Assembly (NCBI RefSeq): GCF_030323265.1
Contig: NZ_CP104992.1
Coordinates: 2,083,501-2,147,500 of the forward strand
Length of the DNA: 64,000 bases
Direction of reading: 5' to 3'
DNA from: Terrirhizobium terrae
GTDB lineage: Bacteria; Pseudomonadota; Alphaproteobacteria; Rhizobiales; Rhizobiaceae
Numbering within the stretch: the stretch's first letter is position 1; each line of letters opens with the position of its first letter. This document shows positions 49,586-59,667 of this stretch, piece by piece. The notes below the pieces were generated by a model. The model was not told the origin of the DNA, ran no database searches, and saw only the letters and a list, made by a program, of their open reading frames with translations. The position numbers and the translations under genes are program-made.

Positions 49586-49989
49586 GCCCGTTCTCCGCCG
49601 TTTGAACGTTTAGGCATGCAGAATCCCTCACCGTTGCTACGGAACTCATTCCGCAACAGGCACTATATCTATGCTTTTGGTGACTAGTTCCGCCGCATGC
49701 AGTCTAGTAATTGATCTTTAACCTAGTAGCAGGCGGACTCCGTGGCAAGAGTCGGGCGAATCGACCTGAATCGATTTCTCGGTTTTCCCCAACTTGCTTC
49801 CCTGGAGAGTCATTTTTGTCACAGCCGACGGTGGTGTCGCAAAGCCCCGGTAGCCCTGATTTTCCGCGAGTTTTGTTGACATTATGACCCCGAGCGATGA
49901 TAGTGCCCACGCCGCCCCGAGGGCGGCATTTTGATTTTTGGAATGTCCTTTTCCAAAGGGACATTGACTGCCTCAGGAGTGATGTCGCC
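49586..49989. promoter_or_regulatory. gcrA-argD divergent control region with GANTC cluster
   Basis: A 404-base gap with no gene. It carries six GANTC (CcrM) sites at 49621, 49736, 49749, 49758, 49768 and 49807, five of them within 76 bases, against about one per 256 expected by chance. It probably holds the methylation-sensitive gcrA promoter and the argD promoter. Confidence 0.6.
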
Positions 49990-51186
49990 ATGGCTGAATC
50001 TGCGCTTTTCGACACTTTTGCCCGGGCTCCCCTGCGCTTCGAGCGCGGTGAGGGCGTTTGGCTCGTGACGGAAAGCGGCGAGCGATATCTCGATTTCGGC
50101 GCCGGCGTTGCGGTGACTTCCTGCGGTCATGCCAATCCTCATCTCGTCAATGCGCTGAAGTCGCAGGCCGAGAAGGTCTGGCATCTGTCGAACCTCTACG
50201 AGATCCCCGAGCAGGAGCGTCTCGCCCGTCGCCTGACGGAAGCGACCTTCGCCGACAAGGCCTTCTTCACCAATTCGGGTGCTGAAGCGCTGGAATGCGC
50301 CATCAAGACGGCGCGCCGCTACCATTTCTCTAAGGGCCACCCGGAAAAATTTCATATCATCACCTTTGAAGGTGCCTTCCACGGCCGCACGATCGCGACG
50401 ATCGCCGCCGGCGGCCAGGAAAAATACATGGAAGGCTTCGGTCCTAAGGCCCAGGGCTTCGATCAGGTGCCGTTCGGCGATCTCGATGCACTCAATGCGG
50501 CGATCAACGAAAACACCGGGGCCATCCTCATCGAGCCGATCCAGGGCGAGGGCGGGGTACGTCCCGTGCCGAAAGAATTCATGCGCGAGCTGCGCCGCAT
50601 CTGTGATGAAAAGGGCCTGCTGCTGATCCTCGACGAGGTCCAGACCGGCGTTGGCCGCACGGGCAAGTTCTTCGCTCATGAATGGTCCGGTGTCACGCCC
50701 GACATTATGGCGATCGCCAAGGGCATCGGCGGCGGCTTCCCGTTCGGCGCCTGCCTCGCGACCGCTGAGGCGGCGTCCGGCATGAAACCCGGCATTCACG
50801 GCACGACCTATGGCGGCAATCCTCTGGCCATGGCCTGCGGCAATGCCGTGCTCGATATCGTTCTGGCGGATGGCTTCCTTGAAAACGTCCGCGATGTCGC
50901 GCTCGTCTTCCGCCAAGGCCTTGCCGCGCTCAAGGATCGTTTCCCGGAAGTGATTGAAGACATCCGCGGTGAAGGCCTGCTTCTCGGCATCAAGGCCAAG
51001 CCGCCGGCGGCCGAACTCGTGGCGGGCATGCGCAACGAACACATGCTGGCGGTACCCGCCGGCGACAACGTCGTTCGGCTTCTGCCGCCGCTCACCGTCA
51101 CTGCGGAAGAAGCGCGCGAGGGGCTGCGACGCATCGAGCGCGCTGCAGAAGCGCTCACCGCCGAACAGCTCAAGAAAACCGCTTAA
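49990..51186 (+). CDS. argD: acetylornithine aminotransferase
   Basis: A PLP enzyme that makes N-acetylornithine from N-acetylglutamate semialdehyde in arginine synthesis. It is 398 residues. [17 protein letters not shown] is the cofactor phosphate region, [15 protein letters not shown] holds the PLP-stacking Asp, and the Schiff-base Lys is in [13 protein letters not shown] chose the ATG at 49990, with AGGAG ten bases upstream, over an in-frame start at 49897. It is followed by argF after 53 bases. Confidence 0.95.
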   Translation: MAESALFDTFARAPLRFERGEGVWLVTESGERYLDFGAGVAVTSCGHANPHLVNALKSQAEKVWHLSNLYEIPEQERLARRLTEATFADKAFFTNSGAEALECAIKTARRYHFSKGHPEKFHIITFEGAFHGRTIATIAAGGQEKYMEGFGPKAQGFDQVPFGDLDALNAAINENTGAILIEPIQGEGGVRPVPKEFMRELRRICDEKGLLLILDEVQTGVGRTGKFFAHEWSGVTPDIMAIAKGIGGGFPFGACLATAEAASGMKPGIHGTTYGGNPLAMACGNAVLDIVLADGFLENVRDVALVFRQGLAALKDRFPEVIEDIRGEGLLLGIKAKPPAAELVAGMRNEHMLAVPAGDNVVRLLPPLTVTAEEAREGLRRIERAAEALTAEQLKKTA

Positions 51187-51239
51187 GCGGATATCAGAGA
51201 GGGTACCTTTTCCGGTTCCCTCGGATAGGGAACCAGTCA

Positions 51240-52157
51240 ATGGCATCACCGAAGCACTTTCTCGATCTTTCCGCCGTCTCGTCGGCCGACCTGCGCGTCA
51301 TGCTGGATGACGCCAAGACGCGCAAGCAGGCCACCAAGGCAGGCACCGCCGACAAGCCGCTCGCCGGCAAGATGCTGGCGATGATCTTCGAGAAACCCTC
51401 CACCCGTACCCGCGTGTCGTTCGATGTCGGCATGCGCCAGCTCGGCGGCGAGACCCTGTTCCTGTCGGGCACGGAAATGCAACTGGGCCGGGCGGAGACG
51501 ATCGGCGACACCGCCAAGGTCCTGTCCCGCTATGTCGACGCCATCATGATCCGCACCACCGATCACGCGCGCCTGATGGAAATGGCCGAGCATGCGACCG
51601 TGCCGGTCATCAATGCGCTGACCGACCTCACCCATCCCTGCCAGATCATGGCGGACCTGATGACCTTCGAGGAACATCGCGGGTCTGTCGAGGGCAAGAC
51701 GATTGCCTGGACCGGTGACGGCAACAACGTGCTTCATTCGCTGGTCGAAGGTTCGGCGCGTTTCGGTTATCGCATGAACATGGCGGTGCCGATGGGCTCG
51801 GAGCCCGACGACAAGATCCTCAACTGGGCGCGCGACAATGGCGGCAACATCATGCTGTGCCATGATGCCGAGCGTGCGGTCGATGGCGCCGATGTCGTCG
51901 TCACCGACACCTGGGTGTCGATGAACCAGGAGCACAAGGCTCGCGGCCACAACATCTTCCAGCCCTATCAGGTCAATGAGGCGCTGATGAAGCGTGCCAA
52001 TGATGATGCGCTGTTCATGCATTGCCTGCCGGCGCACCGCGGCGAGGAAGTCACCAATGAGGTCATCGACGGGCCGCAGTCCGTCGTCTTCGACGAAGCG
52101 GAAAACCGCCTTCATGCACAGAAGTCGATCTTGGCCTGGTGCTTCGGCGTCGTCTGA
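51240..52157 (+). CDS. argF: ornithine carbamoyltransferase
   Basis: Makes citrulline from ornithine and carbamoyl phosphate. It is 305 residues with the carbamoyl-phosphate motif [17 protein letters not shown], ornithine loop VSMNQE and [11 protein letters not shown] containing the catalytic Cys. It is co-oriented with argD, probably one operon. Confidence 0.97.
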   Translation: MASPKHFLDLSAVSSADLRVMLDDAKTRKQATKAGTADKPLAGKMLAMIFEKPSTRTRVSFDVGMRQLGGETLFLSGTEMQLGRAETIGDTAKVLSRYVDAIMIRTTDHARLMEMAEHATVPVINALTDLTHPCQIMADLMTFEEHRGSVEGKTIAWTGDGNNVLHSLVEGSARFGYRMNMAVPMGSEPDDKILNWARDNGGNIMLCHDAERAVDGADVVVTDTWVSMNQEHKARGHNIFQPYQVNEALMKRANDDALFMHCLPAHRGEEVTNEVIDGPQSVVFDEAENRLHAQKSILAWCFGVV

Positions 52158-52350
52158 GCGGCGAAATCACCCGATCTTGAACTGACCTGAAGCCGATACC
52201 ATCTGTCGGCTTTCAGTCTGCGCCTTACTCGTGTAATCGGCGCTTCAACACACATTGCCGATACCTTTCCGGCGGCCAGCGGTTCCGCTTGCCTTGCCGT
52301 TTGTGTAAAGGTCGGGGGCGAGACCCCAGGTGATCGGCGCGAAGGAGAGA

Positions 52351-53340
52351 ATGATGGCGGAAGCGACTGTGGAACTGAAGGATCTCCAGTTTGCCGGTGA
52401 TGATCGCGTTGTGCCGTTCCAGGTGGAGGGGCTCGATGTGCGCGGCCGCGCCGTGCAGATGGGCCCGCTTCTGAACGCGATCCTCGGCCGGCATGACTAT
52501 CCGGGCCCGGTTGCTCGGCTGCTCGCCGAGGCCGTCGTGCTCACTGCCCTGCTCGGAACCTCGCTCAAATTCGACGGCAAGTTTACCATCCAGACGAAGG
52601 GTGACGGTCCGGTTGATCTTCTGGTCGCCGATTTTTCGACGCCGGACGCGCTGCGCGCCTATGCCCGTTTCGACGAGGAAGCGCTGGAGGCTGCGATCAA
52701 GGATGGCAAGGTCTCGCCGCCGGAACTGCTCGGCCAGGGCGTGCTCGCCTTCACCATCGACCAGGGCCAGGGCATGCAGCCCTATCAGGGCATCGTGCCG
52801 CTGGACGGCTCGTCGCTTGAGGAGATCGCCGGTGTCTATTTCCGCCAGTCGGAACAGATCCCGACGCGCGTACGCCTCGGTGTTGCCGAGCTTTTCGATC
52901 GTGACGAGGACGGCAAGCCACGCCACAACTGGCGGGCGGGCGGTCTGATCGCCCAGTTCCTGCCGCAGGCGCCGGAGCGCATGCGCCATCCGGACCTGCA
53001 TGGCGGCGATGGCGACGAGCGCGACACCGATCTCGCCGACGACGCCTGGAACGAGGCCCGCACGCTGGTGGAGACGATCGACACCGATGAACTGACGGAT
53101 CCGCAGGTCGCCATCGAACGGCTGCTCTTCCGCCTCTTCCACGAGCGCGGTGTCAGGGTCTACGAACCGCAGACGGTCTTCGACCGTTGCAGCTGCTCGC
53201 GTGAGAAGATCAAGGGCGTGCTTTCCGGTTTCACGGCGGAAGAGATCGAGCAAACCCAGGAAAACGGCGAGATTGCCGTCACCTGCGAATTCTGCTCGAC
53301 GACCTATCGCTACGATGTATCGGAATTCGTGGCGGCCTAA
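52351..53340 (+). CDS. hslO: redox-regulated chaperone Hsp33
   Basis: A cytoplasmic holdase activated by oxidation. It is 329 residues; the zinc-binding redox switch is CSC (Cys280, Cys282) and CEFC (Cys312, Cys315), complete. The ATG at 52351 has GAAGGAGAGA directly upstream. The 193 bases after argF contain no gene. Confidence 0.95.
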   Translation: MMAEATVELKDLQFAGDDRVVPFQVEGLDVRGRAVQMGPLLNAILGRHDYPGPVARLLAEAVVLTALLGTSLKFDGKFTIQTKGDGPVDLLVADFSTPDALRAYARFDEEALEAAIKDGKVSPPELLGQGVLAFTIDQGQGMQPYQGIVPLDGSSLEEIAGVYFRQSEQIPTRVRLGVAELFDRDEDGKPRHNWRAGGLIAQFLPQAPERMRHPDLHGGDGDERDTDLADDAWNEARTLVETIDTDELTDPQVAIERLLFRLFHERGVRVYEPQTVFDRCSCSREKIKGVLSGFTAEEIEQTQENGEIAVTCEFCSTTYRYDVSEFVAA

Positions 53341-53373
53341 AAAGAGCCGAGGCCGGGCGTCTTTTCAGCGTTC

Positions 53374-53766
53374 TTAGTTGAGGACGCGGATGATGCCCGG
53401 GGAATCCAGCGAGAAGGCGGGGATGTCGACCTTGAACACCTCGCCTTCATCGGTCTGCATGTCGTAGTGACCGAACATCATGCCTGATGGCGTATCGAGC
53501 GGGCAACCGGAGGAATATTCGTAGCTGTCGCCGGGCTTCAGGCTCGGCTGCTCTCCGACGACGCCAAGGCCGTCCACTTCATCCACCAGGCCGTTCTCGT
53601 CGGTAATGTGCCAGTAGCGATGCACGAGCTTAACCGTCAGCATCGAGTGGTTCTCGATCACGATGCGATAGCCCCAGACATAGCGGCTGTCTTCCGGGCT
53701 GGATTGCTCCTCCAGATAGAACGGCTCTACGGCGACTTCTATGTCTCTTGTCCGGGCGCGATACAT
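53374..53766 (-). CDS. apaG: ApaG protein
   Basis: A 130-residue protein of the ApaG/FBXO3 beta-sandwich family, with [20 protein letters not shown] and the C-terminal [17 protein letters not shown]. Linked in other bacteria to Co/Mg resistance and diadenosine tetraphosphate effects; the molecular role is unsettled. The ATG at 53766 is preferred over 53775. It is convergent with hslO. Confidence 0.95.
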   Translation of the reverse strand: MYRARTRDIEVAVEPFYLEEQSSPEDSRYVWGYRIVIENHSMLTVKLVHRYWHITDENGLVDEVDGLGVVGEQPSLKPGDSYEYSSGCPLDTPSGMMFGHYDMQTDEGEVFKVDIPAFSLDSPGIIRVLN

Positions 53767-53933
53767 GGACAACACCTCAACTCACTCGTGTCGGATATTG
53801 TACAGGGCGCCCCAAACGTCAAGAAAACTCACGGCTTAGGCGCCAAAGCGTGAACCGTTCTTGAAATTAGGGATAACTGATATGGTGAATCCCGCATATC
53901 GGGGATCCACCATTTTGAGAACCTGTGGGGTTG

Positions 53934-55124
53934 CTAGATCGCGGCAAGCGCCTTGGCGAAATCGTCGATCAGGTCCTGCGCATCCTCGATGCCGGCCGAG
54001 AAGCGCACGGTGCCCGGCGAGATGCCGAGTTCGGTCCGCGCCTCGTCCGTCAGGTTCTTGTGCGTCGTCGTGCCCGGATGGGTAATCAGGCTGCGGGTGT
54101 CGCCAAGATTGTTGGAAATGGTGACCACTTCCAGCGCGTTCTGCAGCTTGAAGGCCGCTTCCTTGCCGCCCTTCAGCTCGAAGCATACGAGCGTCGAGCC
54201 GCCGGTCATCTGCTTGGCGATGATATCCGCCTGCGGATGGTCCTTGCGGCCGGGATAGATCACCTTGGCGACCTGTGGCTGTTCGGCCAGGAAGTCGGCG
54301 ATCTTCGACGCGTTCTCCGTCTGCTGCGCAACACGCAGCGGTAGCGTCTCCAGCCCCTTGATCAGCGTCCAGGCAGTGAACGGCGACATGGCCGGGCCGG
54401 TATGGCGATAATAGTCCTGCAGATGCTCGGTCACCCATTCGCGGTCGGAGAGGATGACACCCGCAAGGCTGCGGCCCTGGCCGTCGATATGCTTGGTGGC
54501 CGAGTAGACGACCACATGGGCGCCGAGTTCCAGCGGCTTCTGGAAGAGCGGCGTGGCGAACACGTTGTCCACCACGACACGCGCGCCGATCTGGTTCGCG
54601 AGCGCAGCCACGCCGGCGATATCGATCACTTCCAGTGTCGGGTTGGTCGGACTTTCAAGGAAGAACACCTTGGTGTTCGGCTTGATCGCTTTCTCCCAGT
54701 TGGCGAGGTCGCGACCATCGACCAGCGTGCATTCGATGCCGTAGCGCGGTGCGAGCGTCTCGACCACCCAGCGGCAGGAGCCGAACAGGGCGCGCGCTGC
54801 GACGATGTGATCGCCTGCGCGCAGCTGGCAGAGCAGGGCGGCAGTGATGGCGGCCATGCCGGATGCGGTGGCGCGGGCTTCTTCTGCACCTTCCAGCGCG
54901 CACATGCGCTTCTCGAACATGTCGTTGGTCGGGCTGCCGTAGCGGGCGTAGATATAGCCGTCGGTCTCTCCCTTGAACCGCGCCTCGGCGGATTCGGAAG
55001 AGTCGTAGGCGAAGCCCTGCGTCAGGTAGATCGCTTCCGACATCTCGCCATATTGCGAACGCAGCGTGCCGCCATGCACGAGCGTGGTTGCGGGGCGCCA
55101 ATTCTTGTTCGGGATCTTGCTCAT
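53934..55124 (-). CDS. metZ: O-succinylhomoserine sulfhydrylase
   Basis: A PLP enzyme that makes homocysteine from O-succinylhomoserine and sulfide in methionine synthesis. It is 396 residues of the Cys/Met metabolism family. The PLP Lys is in VYSATKHIDGQG, with ASGMAAITAALL and RYGSPTNDMFEKRM upstream and SLITHPGTTTHK downstream. The ATG at 55124 follows the SAM-II riboswitch and has GGTGGTC-type spacing. The longer frame to 55199 would read through the riboswitch's expression platform and is rejected. Confidence 0.95.
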   Translation of the reverse strand: MSKIPNKNWRPATTLVHGGTLRSQYGEMSEAIYLTQGFAYDSSESAEARFKGETDGYIYARYGSPTNDMFEKRMCALEGAEEARATASGMAAITAALLCQLRAGDHIVAARALFGSCRWVVETLAPRYGIECTLVDGRDLANWEKAIKPNTKVFFLESPTNPTLEVIDIAGVAALANQIGARVVVDNVFATPLFQKPLELGAHVVVYSATKHIDGQGRSLAGVILSDREWVTEHLQDYYRHTGPAMSPFTAWTLIKGLETLPLRVAQQTENASKIADFLAEQPQVAKVIYPGRKDHPQADIIAKQMTGGSTLVCFELKGGKEAAFKLQNALEVVTISNNLGDTRSLITHPGTTTHKNLTDEARTELGISPGTVRFSAGIEDAQDLIDDFAKALAAI

Positions 55125-55146
55125 GTACTGACCACCTTCGTGATAC

Positions 55147-55175
55147 AAAAAACCGGTCGCGTAAGCAGACCGGTT
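55147..55175 (-). terminator. riboswitch-linked intrinsic terminator before metZ
   Basis: On the minus strand an 8-base stem AACCGGTC/GACCGGTT with a 9-base loop is followed directly by TTTT and lies between the SAM-II aptamer and the metZ start. It shares its 5' arm with an alternative hairpin at 55167-55189. Confidence 0.7.
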
Positions 55176-55187
55176 CTCGAACCCGGT

Positions 55188-55242
55188 CTTTTTAGCCACT
55201 TGTTTAACGTGGCTGCAAGCCGACCGGCCAAATCACCACGGG
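55188..55242 (-). ncRNA. SAM-II riboswitch aptamer
   Basis: The minus strand reads CGUGGUGAUUUGG, then CGGCUUGCAGCCACG, then UUAAACAAGUGGCUAAAAAG. This has the SAM-II hallmarks: P1 CGUGGU paired with GCCACG, UGAUUU, UUGCA, the A-rich loop and the terminal GCUAAAAA pseudoknot strand. It sits upstream of metZ, a known site for this S-adenosylmethionine sensor in alphaproteobacteria. Confidence 0.9.
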
Positions 55243-55322
55243 ATAACACTGCCTTAATCCCGCTCTCTGCTTGCGTCAACGGTCGCGATTTTGTTTTTGT
55301 GTTGCACTTGTTAGACGGGACG

Positions 55323-56419
55323 ATGACGATGGACAGGATGACGGGAATTCTGGCGGACCGCGCGATTGCGGCGCTCTTCGATAGCGGACGGCTGAAATCC
55401 GAGCGGCAACTGGATGGCGACCAGATCCAGCCGGCAAGCCTCGACCTGCGTCTCGGCGCCAAGGCCTATCGCGTCCGCGCCTCCTTCATGCCCGGTCCGA
55501 ACAGCCTCGTGTCCGACAAGCTCGATCGGCTGAAGCTGCATGTCGTGGATCTCTCCGAAGGCGCCGTGCTGGAAACCGGTTGCGTCTATATCGTGCCGTT
55601 GATGGAACGCCTCGACCTGCCGGCCGAAATGTCCGCCTCGGCAAACCCGAAGAGCTCGACCGGCCGCCTCGACATCTTCACCCGCGTCATCACCGATTAC
55701 GCCCAGGAATTCGACAAGATCCCGGCAGGCTATTCCGGCCCGCTCTACCTGGAAATTTCGCCGCGCACCTTCCCGATCGTCGCACGCCAGGGCTCACGCC
55801 TGTCGCAGATCCGCTTTCGCATCGGCAACGCGCTGCTGACCGAGCCGGAACTGCTCAACCTGCATGACACGGAAACGCTGGTCGCGGCCTCCAAGCCGAA
55901 CGTCTCCGGCGGCGGTATCGCGCTCTCCATCGATCTCGCCGGCGACAAGGATGGCCTGATCGGCTACCGCGGCAAGCACCACACGGCCGTCGTCGACGTC
56001 GACAAGAAGGCTCAGCACGACATCTTCGATTTCTGGGAGCCGCTCTACAGCCGCGGCCGCAACGAGCTGATCCTCGATCCGGACGAGTTCTACATCCTGG
56101 TCTCCCGCGAGGCCGTGCATGTCCCGCCGCTCTACGCGGCCGAGATGACCCCGTTCGATCCGCTCGTCGGCGAATTCCGCGTCCATTACGCCGGCTTCTT
56201 CGATCCCGGTTTCGGCCACGAGGCCGCAGGCGGCCGCGGCAGCCGTGCCGTGCTCGAAGTGCGCAGTCACGAAGTTCCCTTCATCCTCGAAGACGCCCAG
56301 ATCGTCGGCCGCCTCGTCTACGAGCACATGCTGGAAGCCCCCAGGGCCTCTACGGCTCCGGCCTCGGATCGAACTACCAGGCCCAAGGCCTGAAGCTTTC
56401 AAAGCATTTCCGCGGCTAA
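55323..56419 (+). CDS. dcd: 2'-deoxycytidine 5'-triphosphate deaminase, frameshifted near C-terminus
   Basis: Deaminates dCTP to dUTP for thymidylate synthesis. It is the long rhizobial form (about 365 residues) with LDGDQIQPASLDLRLG, NPKSSTGRLDIFTRVITD, GPLYLEISPRTFPI and RQGSRLSQIRF. The native C-terminus QGLYGSGLGSNYQAQG...SKHFRG lies one frame over. Adding one C to the five-base run at 56338-56342 restores it and ends at TAA 56419; as written it stops at 56393 with PRASTAPASD. The start is ATG 55323 or 55329. Confidence 0.93.
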
Positions 56420-56505
56420 ACCCCGTACGACCGCTGCCTGCAGGATCAGTCACAGGCGGCGGCCTTGACAGAACCGGGTCGTTGTTGGAAACCTGCTCGG
56501 CACAG

Positions 56506-56579
56506 GCGGGTGTAGCTCAATGGTAGAGCAGCAGCTTCCCAAGCTGAATACGAGGGTTCGATTCCCTTCACCCGCTCCA
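56506..56579 (+). tRNA. tRNA-Gly (anticodon CCC), integration site of the island
   Basis: A 74-base cloverleaf with acceptor GCGGGTG/CACCCGC, D-arm AGCTCAATGGTAGAGC, anticodon loop TTCCCAA, T-arm AGGGTTCGATTCCCT and an encoded CCA. The recombinase gene 210 bases downstream and the composition change mark its 3' end as the likely attL. The matching attR is not within the window. Confidence 0.96.
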
Positions 56580-56789
56580 GCTGCCCTTCTTCCCTCAGAC
56601 GCGCCATTCGTCCAAGGTCATCCAAGATTGTCGATTTTACTGAACGAAAACAATGGATGGAATGGCTGTTGATGCGATGTCTGTAGCTAGTCGATTGTCT
56701 ATATTGCGTTTTGTCGCGCGTGACATCCAGCGGGTTTCACGGTAAAAAACTCGGTATTGTGCGAACTACGCGAGGGCCGATACCGAAAA

Positions 56790-58029
56790 ATGGCTTTGAC
56801 TGACATCCAAGTTCGTAATGCGAAGGCATCAGATGCGTCCCGTAAATTGCCAGATGGGAGCGGCCTTTATCTCTTCATTTCCAAGGCAGGCGGCAAGTCG
56901 TGGCGGTTTGACTACTCTTACTTTGGCAAGCGAAAGACCTTAACGCTTGGCATGTATCCTGCCGTGGGGCTGGCCGAGGCGCGTGGTCGCAAAGACGACG
57001 CTAAAGAAAGCTGGCCGAGGGGCACGACCCTCGCTCGCGAAAAAGCGGCAGCAACTGGAAGCAAAGGCGGCTGCTGGCAACACGTTTGGCCTGATCGCTG
57101 AAGAATTCATCGACAAGCTCCGCCGAGATAGGCGAGCAGAACCCACCATTGCTAAAAATACTTGGATGTTGACGGTTCTTGCAGCCAAACTCGCGCCATA
57201 CCCGATCACGCAGATTACAGCGAAGGACGTTCTTTCGGTGCTCACGAGCATCGAGAAAAGCGGTAGGATCGAAAGCGCGTTGGCCACACGTTCGACGATA
57301 GGGCGTGTTTTCCGCTACGCCATCGCAACGGCGCGGGCCGAAGCGGATCCGACGTCGGCACTACGCGGTGCGCTTCAGCGTCACGTGCCTACCAGCCACC
57401 CAGCTTTCACCACACACCGCGAACTTGGAGGTGTCATGCGAGCGATCTACGGCTACGAAGGGTGGCCGTCGCTGGTGGCGGCACTGAAGATTCAGGCGCT
57501 GTGCTTTGCGCGTCCCGGAGAAACGCGTTCGATGGAGTGGGGCGAGCTCGATCTTAACAGTGCTATTTGGACGATACCCGCAGCGAAGGCGAAGATGCGC
57601 CGTGAGCATCATATTCCGCTATCACGTCAAGCGGTTGAAGTAATCATGCAAATGCAGGAGCTGTACGGCGAGGGCGTTTACGTGTTCCCGTCGATGATGT
57701 CTGGAAAGAAGCTTCTTTCGGAAAACTCTATGAACTCGGCATTGCGGCGAATGGGGGTCGGCGGTGATGAGCATACGGCACATGGTTTTCGCTCTTCAGC
57801 AAGTAGCATCCTGAACGAGTCGGGCGAATTCAAGCCTGATGCCATCGAGGCCCAACTTGCGCATTTGGATGGTTCCAAGGTCCGTCGAGTTTACAACCGC
57901 GCCACCTACTGGGAGGAGCGCGTACGGATGATGCAATGGTGGGCGGACTTACTTGACGAAGCGCGAACTAGCAAACTGTCACACTCTTCATTTTCGGATG
58001 GCGGTTCACGTTGGACGCAAGGGCGTTAG
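56790..58029 (+). CDS. tyrosine recombinase (P4-type integrase), two frameshifts here
   Basis: A site-specific integrase of about 413 residues after correction. The N-terminal DUF4102 arm-binding domain is MALTDIQVRNAKASDASRKL with DGSGLYLFISKAGGKSWRFDY. The catalytic domain has Arg in ARPGETRSMEW, HxxR in AHGFRSSAS and the Tyr nucleophile in RRVYNRATYWEER. Two missing bases interrupt it, near the A-runs at 57003-57009 and the CCC at 57028-57030. Restoring both gives KLAEGHDPSLAKKRQQ. It points away from tRNA-Gly, as usual for tRNA-targeting islands. The ATG is at 56790. Confidence 0.88.
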
Positions 58030-58251
58030 ACGATGTCAGGGCACGTCGAGAGAATATGATTGAGTTGGAGGTACCAGCTGATGCTACGGATGAGTGTAGG
58101 CCCGGACTGATGCAAATGGGAAGCCGGTAAAGAAGCCTCGGTAAATGGTCCATGCCACAGTTTCGCGAAACTGTGGCATTGGGCACCTTAGGCTGATAGA
58201 CCGCGTGAACCGCTCGCGCGTTCGGCTATGTGAGATTGGGCTACAAGAAGT
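58030..58251. promoter_or_regulatory. island promoter region with 28-base perfect palindrome
   Basis: A 222-base gap between the integrase and hsdM. At 58152-58179 is a perfect, loop-free palindrome (half-site ATGCCACAGTTTCG), ending 72 bases before the hsdM start. It has no T-run, so it looks more like an operator than a terminator. A 24-codon ORF at 58056-58130 (MIELEVPADATDECRPGLMQ...) has a weak ribosome binding site and cannot be judged. Confidence 0.55.
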
Positions 58252-59667
58252 ATGAAGCACGACAACCTTGTTCAAAAAATTTGGAGCCTCTGCCATATCC
58301 TTAGAGGTGACGGCATCAGTTACCATCAATACGTTTCAGAGCTCACATACCTGCTCTTTCTGAAAATTGCTGCCGAGAATAAATTTGAGGAGCTGCTGCC
58401 AAAAGGATACCGCTGGGCCAATCTCTCTCAGCACCCAGAGGAGAATCTCTTAGGGTTCTACCAAGAGATGCTAACCCACTTAGGAACTTCGGCAGAAAGT
58501 GAAATAATCCGCTCAATCTACGCATTTCCGACAACGGTGTTCTCACATCAAGAGAATCTTAAAGCAGTCATTGACGGCATCTCAAAGCTCAGTTGGCATG
58601 ATGTCTCCGAGGATAATGTAGGCCGCATATATGAGGGGCTCATTGAAAAGAGTTCCCAAGACGTGAGATCTGGCGCTGGGCAATATTTTACGCCGAGGCC
58701 TCTGGTGAACTCGATGATTCTGATTGATCAAGCCTTTTGTTGGAGAACTTATACAGGATCCAGCAGCCGGTAGTGGCGGTTTTCTAATTGCTGCCGATCA
58801 GTATATTCGGTCGACAACCTCGCGCGCGATGTACGCAGACCGTCCTCCACGCTATCAAGCAGCCGAAATTGAGAAAAATACTCGGCGCATTTGCTTGATG
58901 AATACGTTCCTCAATGGACTGCAAGCAGAAATTATCTACGGCGATGCTCTCACAGACGATGGGCAAAGCCTCGAAGAGGCTGACGTAATTCTCGCGAATC
59001 CCCGTTCGGAAATAAAGCCGGAAGCAAACGCTCAGTCCGGTCAGAATTTTCCTATCCGAACGCCAACAAGCAACTTGTTTTCCTTCAACACATTTATCGC
59101 AGCTTGAAGGAGGGAGGTCGGGCCGCCGTCGTGCTCCCAGACAACGTGTTGTTTGAGGAGGGTGTCGGTCGCTCGATACGCCGCGAGTTTATGGAATTGT
59201 GTGAAGTGCATACCATCCTGAGACTTCCGCGCGGAACTTTCACGAGTGCAGGCGTCCAGACAAATGTGATTTTCTTCAACCGGAGGCAAGCGAATTCCGA
59301 CGGCACGAAGGCGACTTGGTTTTACGATCTTCGGACTAATTTGCCTACGTTCGGCAAGACCAATCAACTTGGCGCTCACCACTTCGAGGAATTTGAAAAA
59401 TGCTACGGCGACGACGCTTACGGCCGGTCCAGTCGTCAGCCTGATACGATCAGCGGTCGATTCCGTAAGTTCAGCCGCGATGAAATTGCAGACCGCGATG
59501 ATGACCTCGATATATTTTGGCTCCAATCTGATTCAGCGGACCAACATGAGAGGTTCGGTAGCGCTGAAGCAATAGTTGGTGCTATTTTGACCCACCTAAA
59601 AACTGCAGTCAGCGAAGTGGAAGCTTTATCGGAGGAGCTCGCAGAGCCCGTGAATTCACATGACTGA
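58252..59667 (+). CDS. hsdM: type I restriction-modification DNA methyltransferase subunit, two frameshifts here
   Basis: The adenine-N6 methyltransferase subunit of a type I system, about 471 residues after correction. An HsdM N-terminal helical domain (VQKIWSLCHILRGDGISYHQ) precedes GQYFTPRPLV, SAM motif I DPAAGSGGF and the catalytic motif IV. Frame breaks: one extra base at 58720-58723 (between NSMI and LIKPFVGE) and one missing C at 59000-59003, exactly in motif IV, where adding it gives LANPPFGNKAGSKRS. The two shifts compensate. Unrepaired, the protein ends at 58773 and is inactive. The stop overlaps hsdS by 8 bases. Base composition is lower in G+C than the core genome (27 of 60 in 58261-58320). 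Confidence 0.9.

Noticed and set aside
53934..55199. metZ starting at 55199
   Set aside because: The added 25 residues would be coded by the terminator/anti-terminator region of the SAM-II riboswitch and are absent from normal MetZ.
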